A program made the position numbers and the translations under genes. Source: Nocardioides luti (lineage in GTDB: Bacteria; Actinomycetota; Actinomycetes; Propionibacteriales; Nocardioidaceae). From it: DNA of 64,000 nt. Position 1 is the first letter of the stretch. Each line of letters starts with the position of its first letter. The notes under the pieces are model-generated. The model was not told where the DNA came from, made no database searches, and was given only the letters and a program-made list of their open reading frames with translations. Below are positions 43,193-52,357 of this stretch, piece after piece. The DNA lies in NCBI RefSeq assembly GCF_014212315.1, contig NZ_JACKXE010000001.1, forward strand, positions 3,906,001 through 3,970,000, written 5' to 3'.

Positions 43193-43627
43193 ATGAGCAC
43201 CAACACCCGCGTCATGCATGCCACCCCCGAGCAGGTCTGGGAGGTGCTCGCCGACGGCTGGCTCTACCCCTTGTGGGTGGTCGGGGCCTCCCGGATGCGC
43301 GAGGTCGACGAGGACTGGCCGGCCGTCGGCAGCCGGATCCACCACTCGGTCGGGGCCTGGCCGCTGCTGATCGACGACCACACCGAGGTCCTCGACGCCA
43401 CCCCCGGCGCGATGCTGAAGCTCAAGGCCAAGGCGTGGCCGACGGGCGCGGCGGAGGTCACTCTCCACCTGCGCGCCCGCGGCGCCGAGACCGAGGTCGT
43501 CATCGAGGAGCAGGCCGTCGACGGCCCTGCCGCGCTCCTGCCCAAGCCCCTGCAGGACCCCCCGCTGCGCTGGCGCAATGTCGAGGCGCTGCGGCGCCTC
43601 GCCTACGTGTGCGAGCGCCGGCCTTGA
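43193..43627 (+). CDS. SRPBCC (START-like) family protein
   Basis: 144 residues; the ATG at 43193 follows GGAG. The START/polyketide-cyclase pattern runs through: MSTNTRVMHATPEQVWEVLADGWLYPLWVVGASRMREVDEDWPAVGSRIHHSVG at the front, and a mid part ending VVIEEQAVDGPAALLPKPLQDPPLRWRNVEALRRLAYVCE. A small hydrophobic ligand is likely. The stop is 22 bp before a phytoene-dehydrogenase-like gene, so the two may act on one lipid substrate (inference). Confidence 0.85.
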   Translation: MSTNTRVMHATPEQVWEVLADGWLYPLWVVGASRMREVDEDWPAVGSRIHHSVGAWPLLIDDHTEVLDATPGAMLKLKAKAWPTGAAEVTLHLRARGAETEVVIEEQAVDGPAALLPKPLQDPPLRWRNVEALRRLAYVCERRP

Positions 43628-43637
43628 GGGCACCGGT

Positions 43638-43643
43638 GAGACT
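43638..43643 (+). promoter_or_regulatory. GAGACT, candidate -10 element for the gene at 43650
   Basis: Six nucleotides (GGCGCC) before the ATG at 43650, with no Shine-Dalgarno sequence. Confidence 0.4.
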
Positions 43644-43649
43644 GGCGCC

Positions 43650-45251
43650 ATGACCACCCGCTCGTACGACGTCGTGGTGATCGGGGCCGGACCCAACGGC
43701 CTGGTCGCGGCCAACCACCTGGCCGACGCCGGCTGGTCGGTGCTGGTGCTCGAGGCCCAGCCCGACGTCGGCGGCGCGGTGCGCAGCGCCCGCGACGTCG
43801 ACCCCGACTTCGTGCACGACACCTTCAGCGCGTTCTACCCGCTGTCGGCCGCCTCGCCGTTCCTGCGGGCCATGCGGCTCGAGGAGCACGGTCTCACCTG
43901 GGCGCACGCACCGGCCGTCCTCGGCCACCCGACGCCGGACGGCGGCTGGGCGCTGCTGCACCGCGACCGCGCGGTGACCGCAGCCGGCTTCGACGCCGCG
44001 CACCCGGGGGACGGCGAGGCCTGGCTGGCCCTGTGCGCCGAGTGGGACCGGATCGGCCCCGCGCTGGTCGGGGGACTGCTCACGCCGTTCCCCCCGGTGC
44101 GTGCGGGCCTGCGCGGGCTCGCGGCGCTGCCGTCGGTCGGCGGGCTGTCGTTCGTCCGCACCCTGCTCACCCCGGCTGCCGAGCTCGGCCGCTCCCGCTT
44201 CGGCGGTGTCGGACCGGCGCTGCTGCTGGCCGGCAACGCCGGGCACGCGGACATCCCGCTCGACGCCACCGGCTCCGGCCTGATGGGCCTGCTGATGACG
44301 ATGCTCGGCCAGACCGTCGGCTTCCCGGTGCCGGTCGGGGGCGCCGGCCGGCTCACCGAGGCGCTCGCGTCCCGGCTGCGCTCGCTCGGCGGGGAGGTCG
44401 AGTGCTCGACCCCGGTGACCCGGGTCGACGTCGAGGGCGGGCGCGCCACCGGTGTCCGCACGGCCGACGGCGAGCGCATCACGGCGAGGCGGGCGGTCGT
44501 GGCCGACGTGGTCGCGCCGAGGTTGTACGGCGGGCTGGTGCCGACCGAGGACCTGCCCGCACGCGTCGTCAAGGGGATGCGGGCCTTCCAGCTCGACCCC
44601 TCGACGGTCAAGGTCGACTGGGCGCTGGACGGGCCGGTGCCGTGGGCCTCGGAGCCGGCGTACGCGCCCGGCACGGTGCACGTCGGCGACTCCGTGGAGA
44701 AGATGTCCGAGGCCTTCAGCCAGGTCGCCGCACGCGCGGTGCCGGCGGAGCCGATGCTGCTCGCCGGCCAGATGACCACCACGGACCCCACCCGCTCGCC
44801 CGCGGGCACGGAGTCCTTCTGGGCCTACACGCACGTCCCGCAGGACGTCCGCACGGACGCCGGGGAGGGCGGCATCCGGGGCGTCTGGGACCGCGACGAC
44901 TGCGAGCGCTTCGCCGACCGGATGCAGGCGCGGCTCGAGCGGCTGGCCCCGGGCTTCGGTTCACGGGTCCGGACCCGGCGGGTGCTCGGCCCGCGCGAGC
45001 TCGAGGCCCGCAACGCCAACCTCGTCGGCGGCTCGATCGGCGGTGGGACGGCCCAGCTGCACCAGGAGCTGGTGTTCCGCCCGGTGCCCGGGCTGGGGCG
45101 CGCCGAGACCGGCATCGCCGGGCTCTACCTCGGGTCGTCGTCCGCGCACCCCGGCGGCGGCGTGCACGGGGCCCCGGGGATGAACGCCGCCCGCGCCGCG
45201 CTCGCGCACGCCCGGCTGGCGCGGCTGAACCCTCAGACCTGGCGGCGGTAG
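43650..45251 (+). CDS. Phytoene dehydrogenase-like FAD oxidoreductase
   Basis: 533 residues from the ATG of MTTRSYDVVVIGAGPNG. FAD Rossmann motif GAGPNGLVAANHLADAGWSVLVLEA, then VGGAVRS, a mid part with PVPVGGAGRLTEAL and the C-terminal flavin motif YLGSSSAHPGGGVHGAPGMNAARAAL. This is the CrtI-like NAD(P)/FAD amine-oxidase superfamily seen in actinobacteria without a carotenoid cluster; no phytoene synthase is nearby. Substrate unknown. It overlaps the convergent GNAT gene by 19 bp. Confidence 0.87.
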   Translation: MTTRSYDVVVIGAGPNGLVAANHLADAGWSVLVLEAQPDVGGAVRSARDVDPDFVHDTFSAFYPLSAASPFLRAMRLEEHGLTWAHAPAVLGHPTPDGGWALLHRDRAVTAAGFDAAHPGDGEAWLALCAEWDRIGPALVGGLLTPFPPVRAGLRGLAALPSVGGLSFVRTLLTPAAELGRSRFGGVGPALLLAGNAGHADIPLDATGSGLMGLLMTMLGQTVGFPVPVGGAGRLTEALASRLRSLGGEVECSTPVTRVDVEGGRATGVRTADGERITARRAVVADVVAPRLYGGLVPTEDLPARVVKGMRAFQLDPSTVKVDWALDGPVPWASEPAYAPGTVHVGDSVEKMSEAFSQVAARAVPAEPMLLAGQMTTTDPTRSPAGTESFWAYTHVPQDVRTDAGEGGIRGVWDRDDCERFADRMQARLERLAPGFGSRVRTRRVLGPRELEARNANLVGGSIGGGTAQLHQELVFRPVPGLGRAETGIAGLYLGSSSAHPGGGVHGAPGMNAARAALAHARLARLNPQTWRR

Positions 45252-46228
45252 CCCACGTGCGTCGCGATCACCCGGCAGCCCAGCCGCTCGTTGACCGCGA
45301 TCATGTGGTGGTTGTCGGTGGCGTTCCAGGTGTCGGTCGCGCCGACCTCGGGCCGCTCGGCGGCCAGCAAGCGGAGCATCTCGCACTTCATCAGCAGGCC
45401 GAGCCGGTGCCCGCGGTGCGCCCGCACGACGGTCGTGTCCTCCTGGAAGGCCACGGCGGGGGCGAACTCGTCGACGCACAGCAGCGACATCCCGGCCCAC
45501 GCGCCGGTGGCGGTGTGGCGCGCCAGCACGCGGTACGTCGTCTGGTGGCGGCGCACCATCGAGGCGTCGTACGTCCGGACCCGCTCGGCGTCCCAGACGT
45601 CCGGCTCCATGCCCTCGTCGGCGGGCGCGTCGTTGATCGCCTCGTGCAGCGCGACGAGGTCCGGCACCATCGCCTCGTCGGCCGGCCCGACGACCCGCAC
45701 GAGCTCGTAGCCCGCCGCCGCTGTCGCGGCCTCGGCGTACACCGCTTCCCAGCGGGACGGGTCGTCGTGCAGGTCGAGACGGCGTACGGCGTAGGGGTGC
45801 TGCCCGGCGGTGGTGAAGCCCTGCGCCTCGAGGAAGCCGGTGCCGTCGGTGCCCTGCCAGGCGCCGGTCGTCAGCTGGGTGCGGCCGTGCTCGCGCGCGA
45901 AGGCGGTCATCCGCTCCAGCAGCGCGGCGCCCACGCCGGTCCGGCGGTGCGCGGGCGTCACGATCGCGCGCAGCGACGCGAGGTCGCGGTTGTCGAGGAA
46001 CGGCAGCTCGACCAGGCCCCAGCCCACCGGTGCGTCGAGCGTGCCGGCGACCCAGACCGCGTCCACCGGCCGACCGTTGTTGCCGTGCTGCAGGGAGAAC
46101 ATCCGCGAGGGTCCCGACTGCACGGGGAGCTCGAGGCCGGCGTGCTCGTGCGAGGCCCGGTCGACGGCCACCATCCGCTCGGCGAGGTCGAGCTCGAGGT
46201 CGCGGGGGTCGAGCAGCTGGAGGTCCAC
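45233..46228 (-). CDS. Double-GNAT acetyltransferase
   Basis: 331 residues from the GTG of VDLQLLDPRDLELD; the longer frame to 46264 is possible but GAGACT lies 6 nt before this GTG. First GNAT half: LRAIVTPAHRRTGVGAALLERMTAFAREHG (acetyl-CoA loop RRTGVGAAL) and GFLEAQGFTTAG. Second half: EDTTVVRAHRGHRLGLLMKCEMLRLLAAERPE with NHHMIAVNERLGCRV. Tandem GNAT folds of this type occur in actinobacterial mycothiol synthase-like and antibiotic-acetylating proteins; the true substrate is unknown. Confidence 0.83.
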   Translation of the reverse strand: MDLQLLDPRDLELDLAERMVAVDRASHEHAGLELPVQSGPSRMFSLQHGNNGRPVDAVWVAGTLDAPVGWGLVELPFLDNRDLASLRAIVTPAHRRTGVGAALLERMTAFAREHGRTQLTTGAWQGTDGTGFLEAQGFTTAGQHPYAVRRLDLHDDPSRWEAVYAEAATAAAGYELVRVVGPADEAMVPDLVALHEAINDAPADEGMEPDVWDAERVRTYDASMVRRHQTTYRVLARHTATGAWAGMSLLCVDEFAPAVAFQEDTTVVRAHRGHRLGLLMKCEMLRLLAAERPEVGATDTWNATDNHHMIAVNERLGCRVIATHVGYRRQV

Positions 46229-46234
46229 GGGCGC

Positions 46235-46240
46235 AGTCTC
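46235..46240 (-). promoter_or_regulatory. GAGACT, candidate -10 element for the GNAT gene
   Basis: Six nucleotides before the GTG at 46228 on the minus strand; supports the shorter start. Confidence 0.35.
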
Positions 46241-46280
46241 GCTTCCCGAACGCCGCGGGGCCACCTGATTCCGTGCGCGC

Positions 46281-46286
46281 TACAGT
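46281..46286 (+). promoter_or_regulatory. -10 hexamer TACAGT of the leuA leader transcript
   Basis: TACAGT lies 9 nt before the ATG of the leader peptide, so the leuA mRNA would start within a few bases of the leader ORF. Confidence 0.5.
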
Positions 46287-46295
46287 GGCGAGGTC

Positions 46296-48129
<1,834 letters not shown>

Positions 48130-48145
48130 CAGCGCCGCTCGGCCC

Positions 48146-48194
48146 CGACGAAGGAGGATCTCCGGCACCTGGTGCCGGAGATCCTCCTTCGTCG
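48146..48194. terminator. Strong 24-bp hairpin terminator after leuA
   Basis: A perfect 24-bp stem (48146-48169 with 48171-48194) around a single T, giving an almost loop-less palindrome 16 bp after the leuA stop. The 3' arm ends CCTCCTTCGTCG. It also lies 6 bp before the -10 box of the next gene, so it insulates the two. Confidence 0.85.
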
Positions 48195-48199
48195 CGTCC

Positions 48200-48205
48200 T
48201 AGAGT
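48200..48205 (+). promoter_or_regulatory. -10 hexamer TAGAGT for the SGNH hydrolase gene
   Basis: Six nucleotides (GCACCG) before the GTG at 48212. Confidence 0.5.
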
Positions 48206-48211
48206 GCACCG

Positions 48212-48829
48212 GTGCCGACCGATTCCCGCGCGAGGAAGCATCCGACCGCCGTCTTCTACGGCGACTCCATCGTCACGGGCTGGCGGGGTACGACGACACC
48301 GACCGCCCGGTGGACTGGGCTCGTCTGCGCCGAGCTGGGCTGGCGCGGCGTCGACCTCGCCGTCGACGGCATGGGGTGGTTCCGCAGGCGAGGTCCGCGC
48401 GACACCGCCGGCGAGCTGACCCCCTCGGCGACGGACACGACTCTCCTGGACGCCGCTATCCACCTGGCCCCGGACGTCGTCGTCACCTGCCTGGCCGCGA
48501 ACGACGCCGGCTTCGTCGACCACCACGCGGACGAGATCCGCGCCAGCATGCGCCGCGACCTCATCCGGCTGCGCAACGAGCTCCCGGGCGTGCCCGTCGT
48601 GGTGACGGCGTACGTTCCTGCCCGCGCGACATCGCAACGACTCACGACGGTCCTCGACTGGCTCGTCGCCACGGCGAAGGAGCTGGGTCTGGTCCACGCC
48701 GAGGACTCCGCGCACGCCGTCGGCGACGACCCGGACCTGCTGTGCGACGACGGGATCCATCCCAACGACGCCGGTCACGCGGCGCTCGCGGCCAGCGTCC
48801 TGCCGACTCTTCGACGCCTCGTCCTCTGA
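48212..48829 (+). CDS. SGNH/GDSL-family hydrolase
   Basis: 205 residues from a GTG. Block I GDS with nucleophile Ser19 in FYGDSIVTGW; block III-like oxyanion Asn in CLAANDAGF; block V GIHPND with Asp179 and His182 completing the triad. No signal peptide, so probably cytoplasmic. Small esterases or acetyl-hydrolases of this type act on carbohydrate acetates or lipids; the substrate is unknown. The gene starts 18 bp after the leuA terminator. Confidence 0.87.
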   Translation: MPTDSRARKHPTAVFYGDSIVTGWRGTTTPTARWTGLVCAELGWRGVDLAVDGMGWFRRRGPRDTAGELTPSATDTTLLDAAIHLAPDVVVTCLAANDAGFVDHHADEIRASMRRDLIRLRNELPGVPVVVTAYVPARATSQRLTTVLDWLVATAKELGLVHAEDSAHAVGDDPDLLCDDGIHPNDAGHAALAASVLPTLRRLVL

Positions 48830-48840
48830 CGCATGGCGGC

Positions 48841-48965
48841 AGAGGCTCGGCTCGCGGGCCTCTGCTTCATCACGGGATGCAGGCGGAGTCCTGCTTCCCA
48901 TGGCGAATTCACCGTGGGAGGCACTGCTTCACCTGCATCCCGTGATGAAGCGAGCGTCGCTCGCC
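48841..48965. repeat. Nested inverted-repeat block in a convergent gap
   Basis: 20-nt perfect arms GCTTCATCACGGGATGCAGG (48864-48883) and complement (48932-48951) enclose a 48-nt loop with its own TCCCA...TGGGA stem and a CATGGCGAATTCACCG string; a similar CATGGAGTTCCACG is the loop of the element at 32429-32516. A GAGGC...GCCTC hairpin flanks the left, and GCGAGC-GTC-GCTCGC the right. It probably ends transcription from both sides. Confidence 0.85.
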
Positions 48966-49502
48966 TCAGGCGTCCTCGGGCGGCTCGGTGGGGGCGACGA
49001 CGGTCGGGCCGGAGCCGTCGCCGAAGCACAGCGCGCCGCCGTACGCCGTCCCGGACCCGGGCCGCACGAAGGTGACGCACGTGGTGCTGACCGAGGAGCC
49101 CTCGGCGCCGCTGGGGCCGAAGCCGGGTACGTCGACGTGCTCGCGCACCACCATCACCGCGCGCCCCTCGACACCGGCGTCACCCCCGGTCACGTCGGCC
49201 CGGCAGAGGAACGGGGCGTCGCCACCGTAGCCCGCCATCGTGCCGCGCTCGCGCGCCCGGTCCAGGTCGCGCGCGACGGGCCGGCCGACGGCGGTGACGA
49301 CCACGCCCGCGCGGGAGCGGAGCAGGTCGGTGAAGCCCTCGGGGAGGTCGACCGCGGCGGCGGGGTCGGTCAGGGTCCGGCACGGTCCGGAAGCGGCGGC
49401 GGCCGGGCCCGCGGACGGCCCGACGGGGCGGTGGTCCATGCCCGCCCACGCGGTCGCGGCGAGGGCCACGGCACCCAGCGCGACGAGCGGTCGGACCAGC
49501 AT
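48966..49502 (-). CDS. Secreted or membrane-anchored hypothetical protein
   Basis: 178 residues. One N-terminal hydrophobic segment (LVRPLVALGAVALAATAWAGM) is a signal peptide or anchor, and the rest is extracytoplasmic with four Cys (GPCRTL, LCRADV, TTCVTF, LCFGDG) that could form two disulfides. No domain recognised. CAGACT at 49509-49514 lies 6 nt before the ATG. It ends in a Pro/Glu-rich tail. Divergent from the penicillin acylase gene, 97 bp away. Confidence 0.65.
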   Translation of the reverse strand: MLVRPLVALGAVALAATAWAGMDHRPVGPSAGPAAAASGPCRTLTDPAAAVDLPEGFTDLLRSRAGVVVTAVGRPVARDLDRARERGTMAGYGGDAPFLCRADVTGGDAGVEGRAVMVVREHVDVPGFGPSGAEGSSVSTTCVTFVRPGSGTAYGGALCFGDGSGPTVVAPTEPPEDA

Positions 49503-49508
49503 GGGACG

Positions 49509-49514
49509 AGTCTG
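49509..49514 (-). promoter_or_regulatory. CAGACT, candidate -10 element for the gene at 49502
   Basis: Six nucleotides (on the minus strand) before the ATG at 49502. Confidence 0.35.
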
Positions 49515-49599
49515 CCCGACACGGGGTTAACGGGTCGTAACCTCGCGGCCCCCGGGGTCGTTGTGCACGAGGTCACACCCCCCAGCACCAGGAGCCCCG

Positions 49600-52329
49600 A
49601 TGCGCCGTACTGCCTGTGCCGCCGCCGTCCTCGCCGCCGCCACGGCGCTGGCGGGACTGACCCCGATCGCGGCCGGCAGCGCCGCGCCGGCGGCCGCGGG
49701 CGACGATCCCTACGGCCGGCTCTACAACATCCTGCCGCCGGGCTCGAACGGCACGACGACGGCGACGGACCTCCTCCAGCTCGGCGGCTCCACCACCGCG
49801 ACGCCGACCACGCCGAAGAACTTCGCCGACCAGCTCGAGATGTACGACGGGTTGACGAAGGTCGACCCGTCCGCGATCACGCACGCCGACATCGAGCGGC
49901 TCTTCAAGACCGAGAACTTCACCCCCGACGAGGTCGTCAGCACCAGCACCCCGCGCGACGACGTCACCATCCAGCGCGACCGGTTCGGCGTGCCGTTCAT
50001 CAACGGCACCACCTTCGAGGGCGTCGAGTTCGGCGCCGGCTACGCCTCCACCGAGGACCGGATGTTCCTCATGGACGTGCTGCGCCACACCGGCCAGGCC
50101 CGGCTCGCCGAGTTCGCCGGCGACACCCCCGGCAACGTCGCGATGGACCGCGCCCAGCTCGCGTCGGCGTACTACACGCCCGAGGAGGCGACGGCCCAGA
50201 TCGACAGGGCGGCCGCCAACGCCGGACCCGCCGGGCCGAAGCTGATCGCCGCGGTCGACGCCTACCTCGAGGGCGTGAACGCCGCCCAGGACGCGATGTG
50301 CCCGACGGTGGCCGCACCGTCCTGCCCGGTCGAGTACGCCGCGCTCCAGAAGCAGCCCGAGCCGTGGACCCGCGCCGACATCGTCTACGTCGCCTCGCTG
50401 GTCGGCGGCATCTTCGGCAAGGGCGGCGGCCACGAGGTGCAGAACGCCGCCTGGCTCCAGGCGCTGACCAAGAAGTTCGGGCCGCGCAAGGCCCGCACGG
50501 TCTACGACGACCTGCGCGAGAAGAACGACCCCGAGGCGCCGTCCACCTCGGAGATCCGCACGCCGTACGAGACCGGCGGCATCAAGCCCGGCAAGCCCGG
50601 CGTCGCCCTGCCGGACGTCGGCGGGAAGACCGCCCCCGGCTCGGGCGACCCGACCTCGCGCTCGGCAGCCGTCCCGGCAGCCCCGCGGGGCGCCGGCTCC
50701 GGGGCCGGCACGATCGACCTCCCCGACGGCACCACCATCGACCTGGCGCTCGAGCGCCACGGGATGAGCAACGCCGTCCTCCTCGACGCGGCGCACAGCG
50801 CCACCGGGAAGCCGCTGGCCGTGATGGGCCCGCAGACCGGCTACTACGCGCCCCAGCTGCTGACCGAGGAGGTCCTCAACGGTCCGGGCATCCAGGCCCG
50901 GGGCGTCGCCTTCGCCGGCACCAACCTGTTCGTCCAGCTCGGCCGCGGCGTCGACTACGCGTGGTCGGCGACCAGCGCGGGCAGCGACAACGTCGACACC
51001 GTCGTCGAGCGGCTCTGCAACGAGGACGGCAGCAAGCCGACCGTCGACTCCACGTCGTACCGCGTGGGCAAGGCCTGCCGGCCGATCCAGCAGTTCACGC
51101 ACAGCGAGACCACGACGCCCGGCGCCGGCTCGCAGAACCCGCCCAAGACCTACGAGTTCCAGGTCCTGCGCACCCGCCACGGCCTGGTCCAGGAGCGCAC
51201 CACCGTGCACGGCAAGCCCGTCGCGATCGTGCTGCAGCGCTCGACCTACGGCCACGAGGTCGACTCGGTCCTCGGCTTCCAGGAGCTCAACGACCCCGGG
51301 TTCGTGACCGACGCCGAGAGCTTCCAGCGGGCCTCGAGCGACATCGACTACACCTTCAACTGGTTCTACGCCGACGACCAGGACATCTCCTACTACTCCT
51401 CGGGCCTGCTGCCGAAGCGCGCGAACGGCGTCGACTCCGACCTGCCCCGGTGGGGCGCGCGGAAGTACGACTGGAAGGGCTGGCTGTCGTACGCCGGTCA
51501 CGCCCAGCAGACCAACCCGAAGCGTGGCTACCTGGTCAGCTGGAACAACAAGCCGGCGCCCGGCTTCGGTGCCGCCGACGACAACTTCAGCTACGGCTCG
51601 GTCTACCGCTCGCTCGCGCTCGAGAAGCGCCTGCAGGCGCAGCTCCGCAGGGGCAAGCTGACCATCGAGCAGATGGTCGGCGTGATGTCCGGCGGCGCGA
51701 CCGCCGACTCGCGCGCGGCGTCCACCCTGCCCCTCCTGCTGCGCGTGATCGGCAAGGACCCCAGGACCGCCGCGGCGCGCACGCTGCTGAAGGCGTGGGT
51801 CGCCGACGGCGCCGAGCGCGTGGACCGCGACCGGGACGGCGCCTACGCCCACCAGGCCGCGATCGCGCTGTTCGACGACTGGTGGGAGCACGGCCGCAAG
51901 TCGGTCGCCTACACCGTGCTGCGCGGCGGGCTCGGCAGCAAGCTCGTGCACCAGCTGCCGCAGAAGCTCGACGACCACCCGCGCCAGGGCATCGGCTCCT
52001 CCTTCAACGGCGTCGCCTGGTACGGCTACGTCAACAAGGAGCTGCGCTCCGTGCTCGGCCAGCGCGTGGCGGCGCCGTACGACGTCTCCTACTGCGGCCG
52101 CGGCAAGCGCGCGGCGTGCCGCTCGGCGCTGCGGGCCTCGCTTGCTGCCGCGGTCACCCGGATGCTGAAGGAGCAGGGCGTGACCAAGGTCGGCGACCTG
52201 ACCTACGACAAGTCCGAGGACGACATCCGCTCGGTCACGGCCGGCGTCGTCGGGGTCCGCCCGATCGACTGGCAGAACCGCCCGACCTTCCAGCAGGTCG
52301 TCGAGTTCACCGGCCACCGCCCCCGCTGA
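49600..52329 (+). CDS. Penicillin acylase-family Ntn hydrolase, secreted
   Basis: 909 residues from the ATG with CAGGAG upstream. A signal peptide ends near APAAAGDD. The alpha-chain region (RDRFGVPFINGTTFEGVEFGAGYASTEDRMFLMDVLRHTGQARLAE) is typical of penicillin/acyl-homoserine-lactone acylases. A Gly/Pro/Ala spacer precedes Ser390 in RHGMSNA, the probable autocatalytic cut and N-terminal nucleophile of the beta chain. Then GPQTGYYAPQL, GTNLFVQLGRGVDYAWSATSAGSDNVD and WFYADDQDISYYSSGL follow the family order. Substrate (beta-lactam, AHL or other amide) unknown. Confidence 0.88.
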   Translation: MRRTACAAAVLAAATALAGLTPIAAGSAAPAAAGDDPYGRLYNILPPGSNGTTTATDLLQLGGSTTATPTTPKNFADQLEMYDGLTKVDPSAITHADIERLFKTENFTPDEVVSTSTPRDDVTIQRDRFGVPFINGTTFEGVEFGAGYASTEDRMFLMDVLRHTGQARLAEFAGDTPGNVAMDRAQLASAYYTPEEATAQIDRAAANAGPAGPKLIAAVDAYLEGVNAAQDAMCPTVAAPSCPVEYAALQKQPEPWTRADIVYVASLVGGIFGKGGGHEVQNAAWLQALTKKFGPRKARTVYDDLREKNDPEAPSTSEIRTPYETGGIKPGKPGVALPDVGGKTAPGSGDPTSRSAAVPAAPRGAGSGAGTIDLPDGTTIDLALERHGMSNAVLLDAAHSATGKPLAVMGPQTGYYAPQLLTEEVLNGPGIQARGVAFAGTNLFVQLGRGVDYAWSATSAGSDNVDTVVERLCNEDGSKPTVDSTSYRVGKACRPIQQFTHSETTTPGAGSQNPPKTYEFQVLRTRHGLVQERTTVHGKPVAIVLQRSTYGHEVDSVLGFQELNDPGFVTDAESFQRASSDIDYTFNWFYADDQDISYYSSGLLPKRANGVDSDLPRWGARKYDWKGWLSYAGHAQQTNPKRGYLVSWNNKPAPGFGAADDNFSYGSVYRSLALEKRLQAQLRRGKLTIEQMVGVMSGGATADSRAASTLPLLLRVIGKDPRTAAARTLLKAWVADGAERVDRDRDGAYAHQAAIALFDDWWEHGRKSVAYTVLRGGLGSKLVHQLPQKLDDHPRQGIGSSFNGVAWYGYVNKELRSVLGQRVAAPYDVSYCGRGKRAACRSALRASLAAAVTRMLKEQGVTKVGDLTYDKSEDDIRSVTAGVVGVRPIDWQNRPTFQQVVEFTGHRPR

Positions 52330-52357
52330 CGACGGAGCGGCCCGGAGCGGCCCGGGG

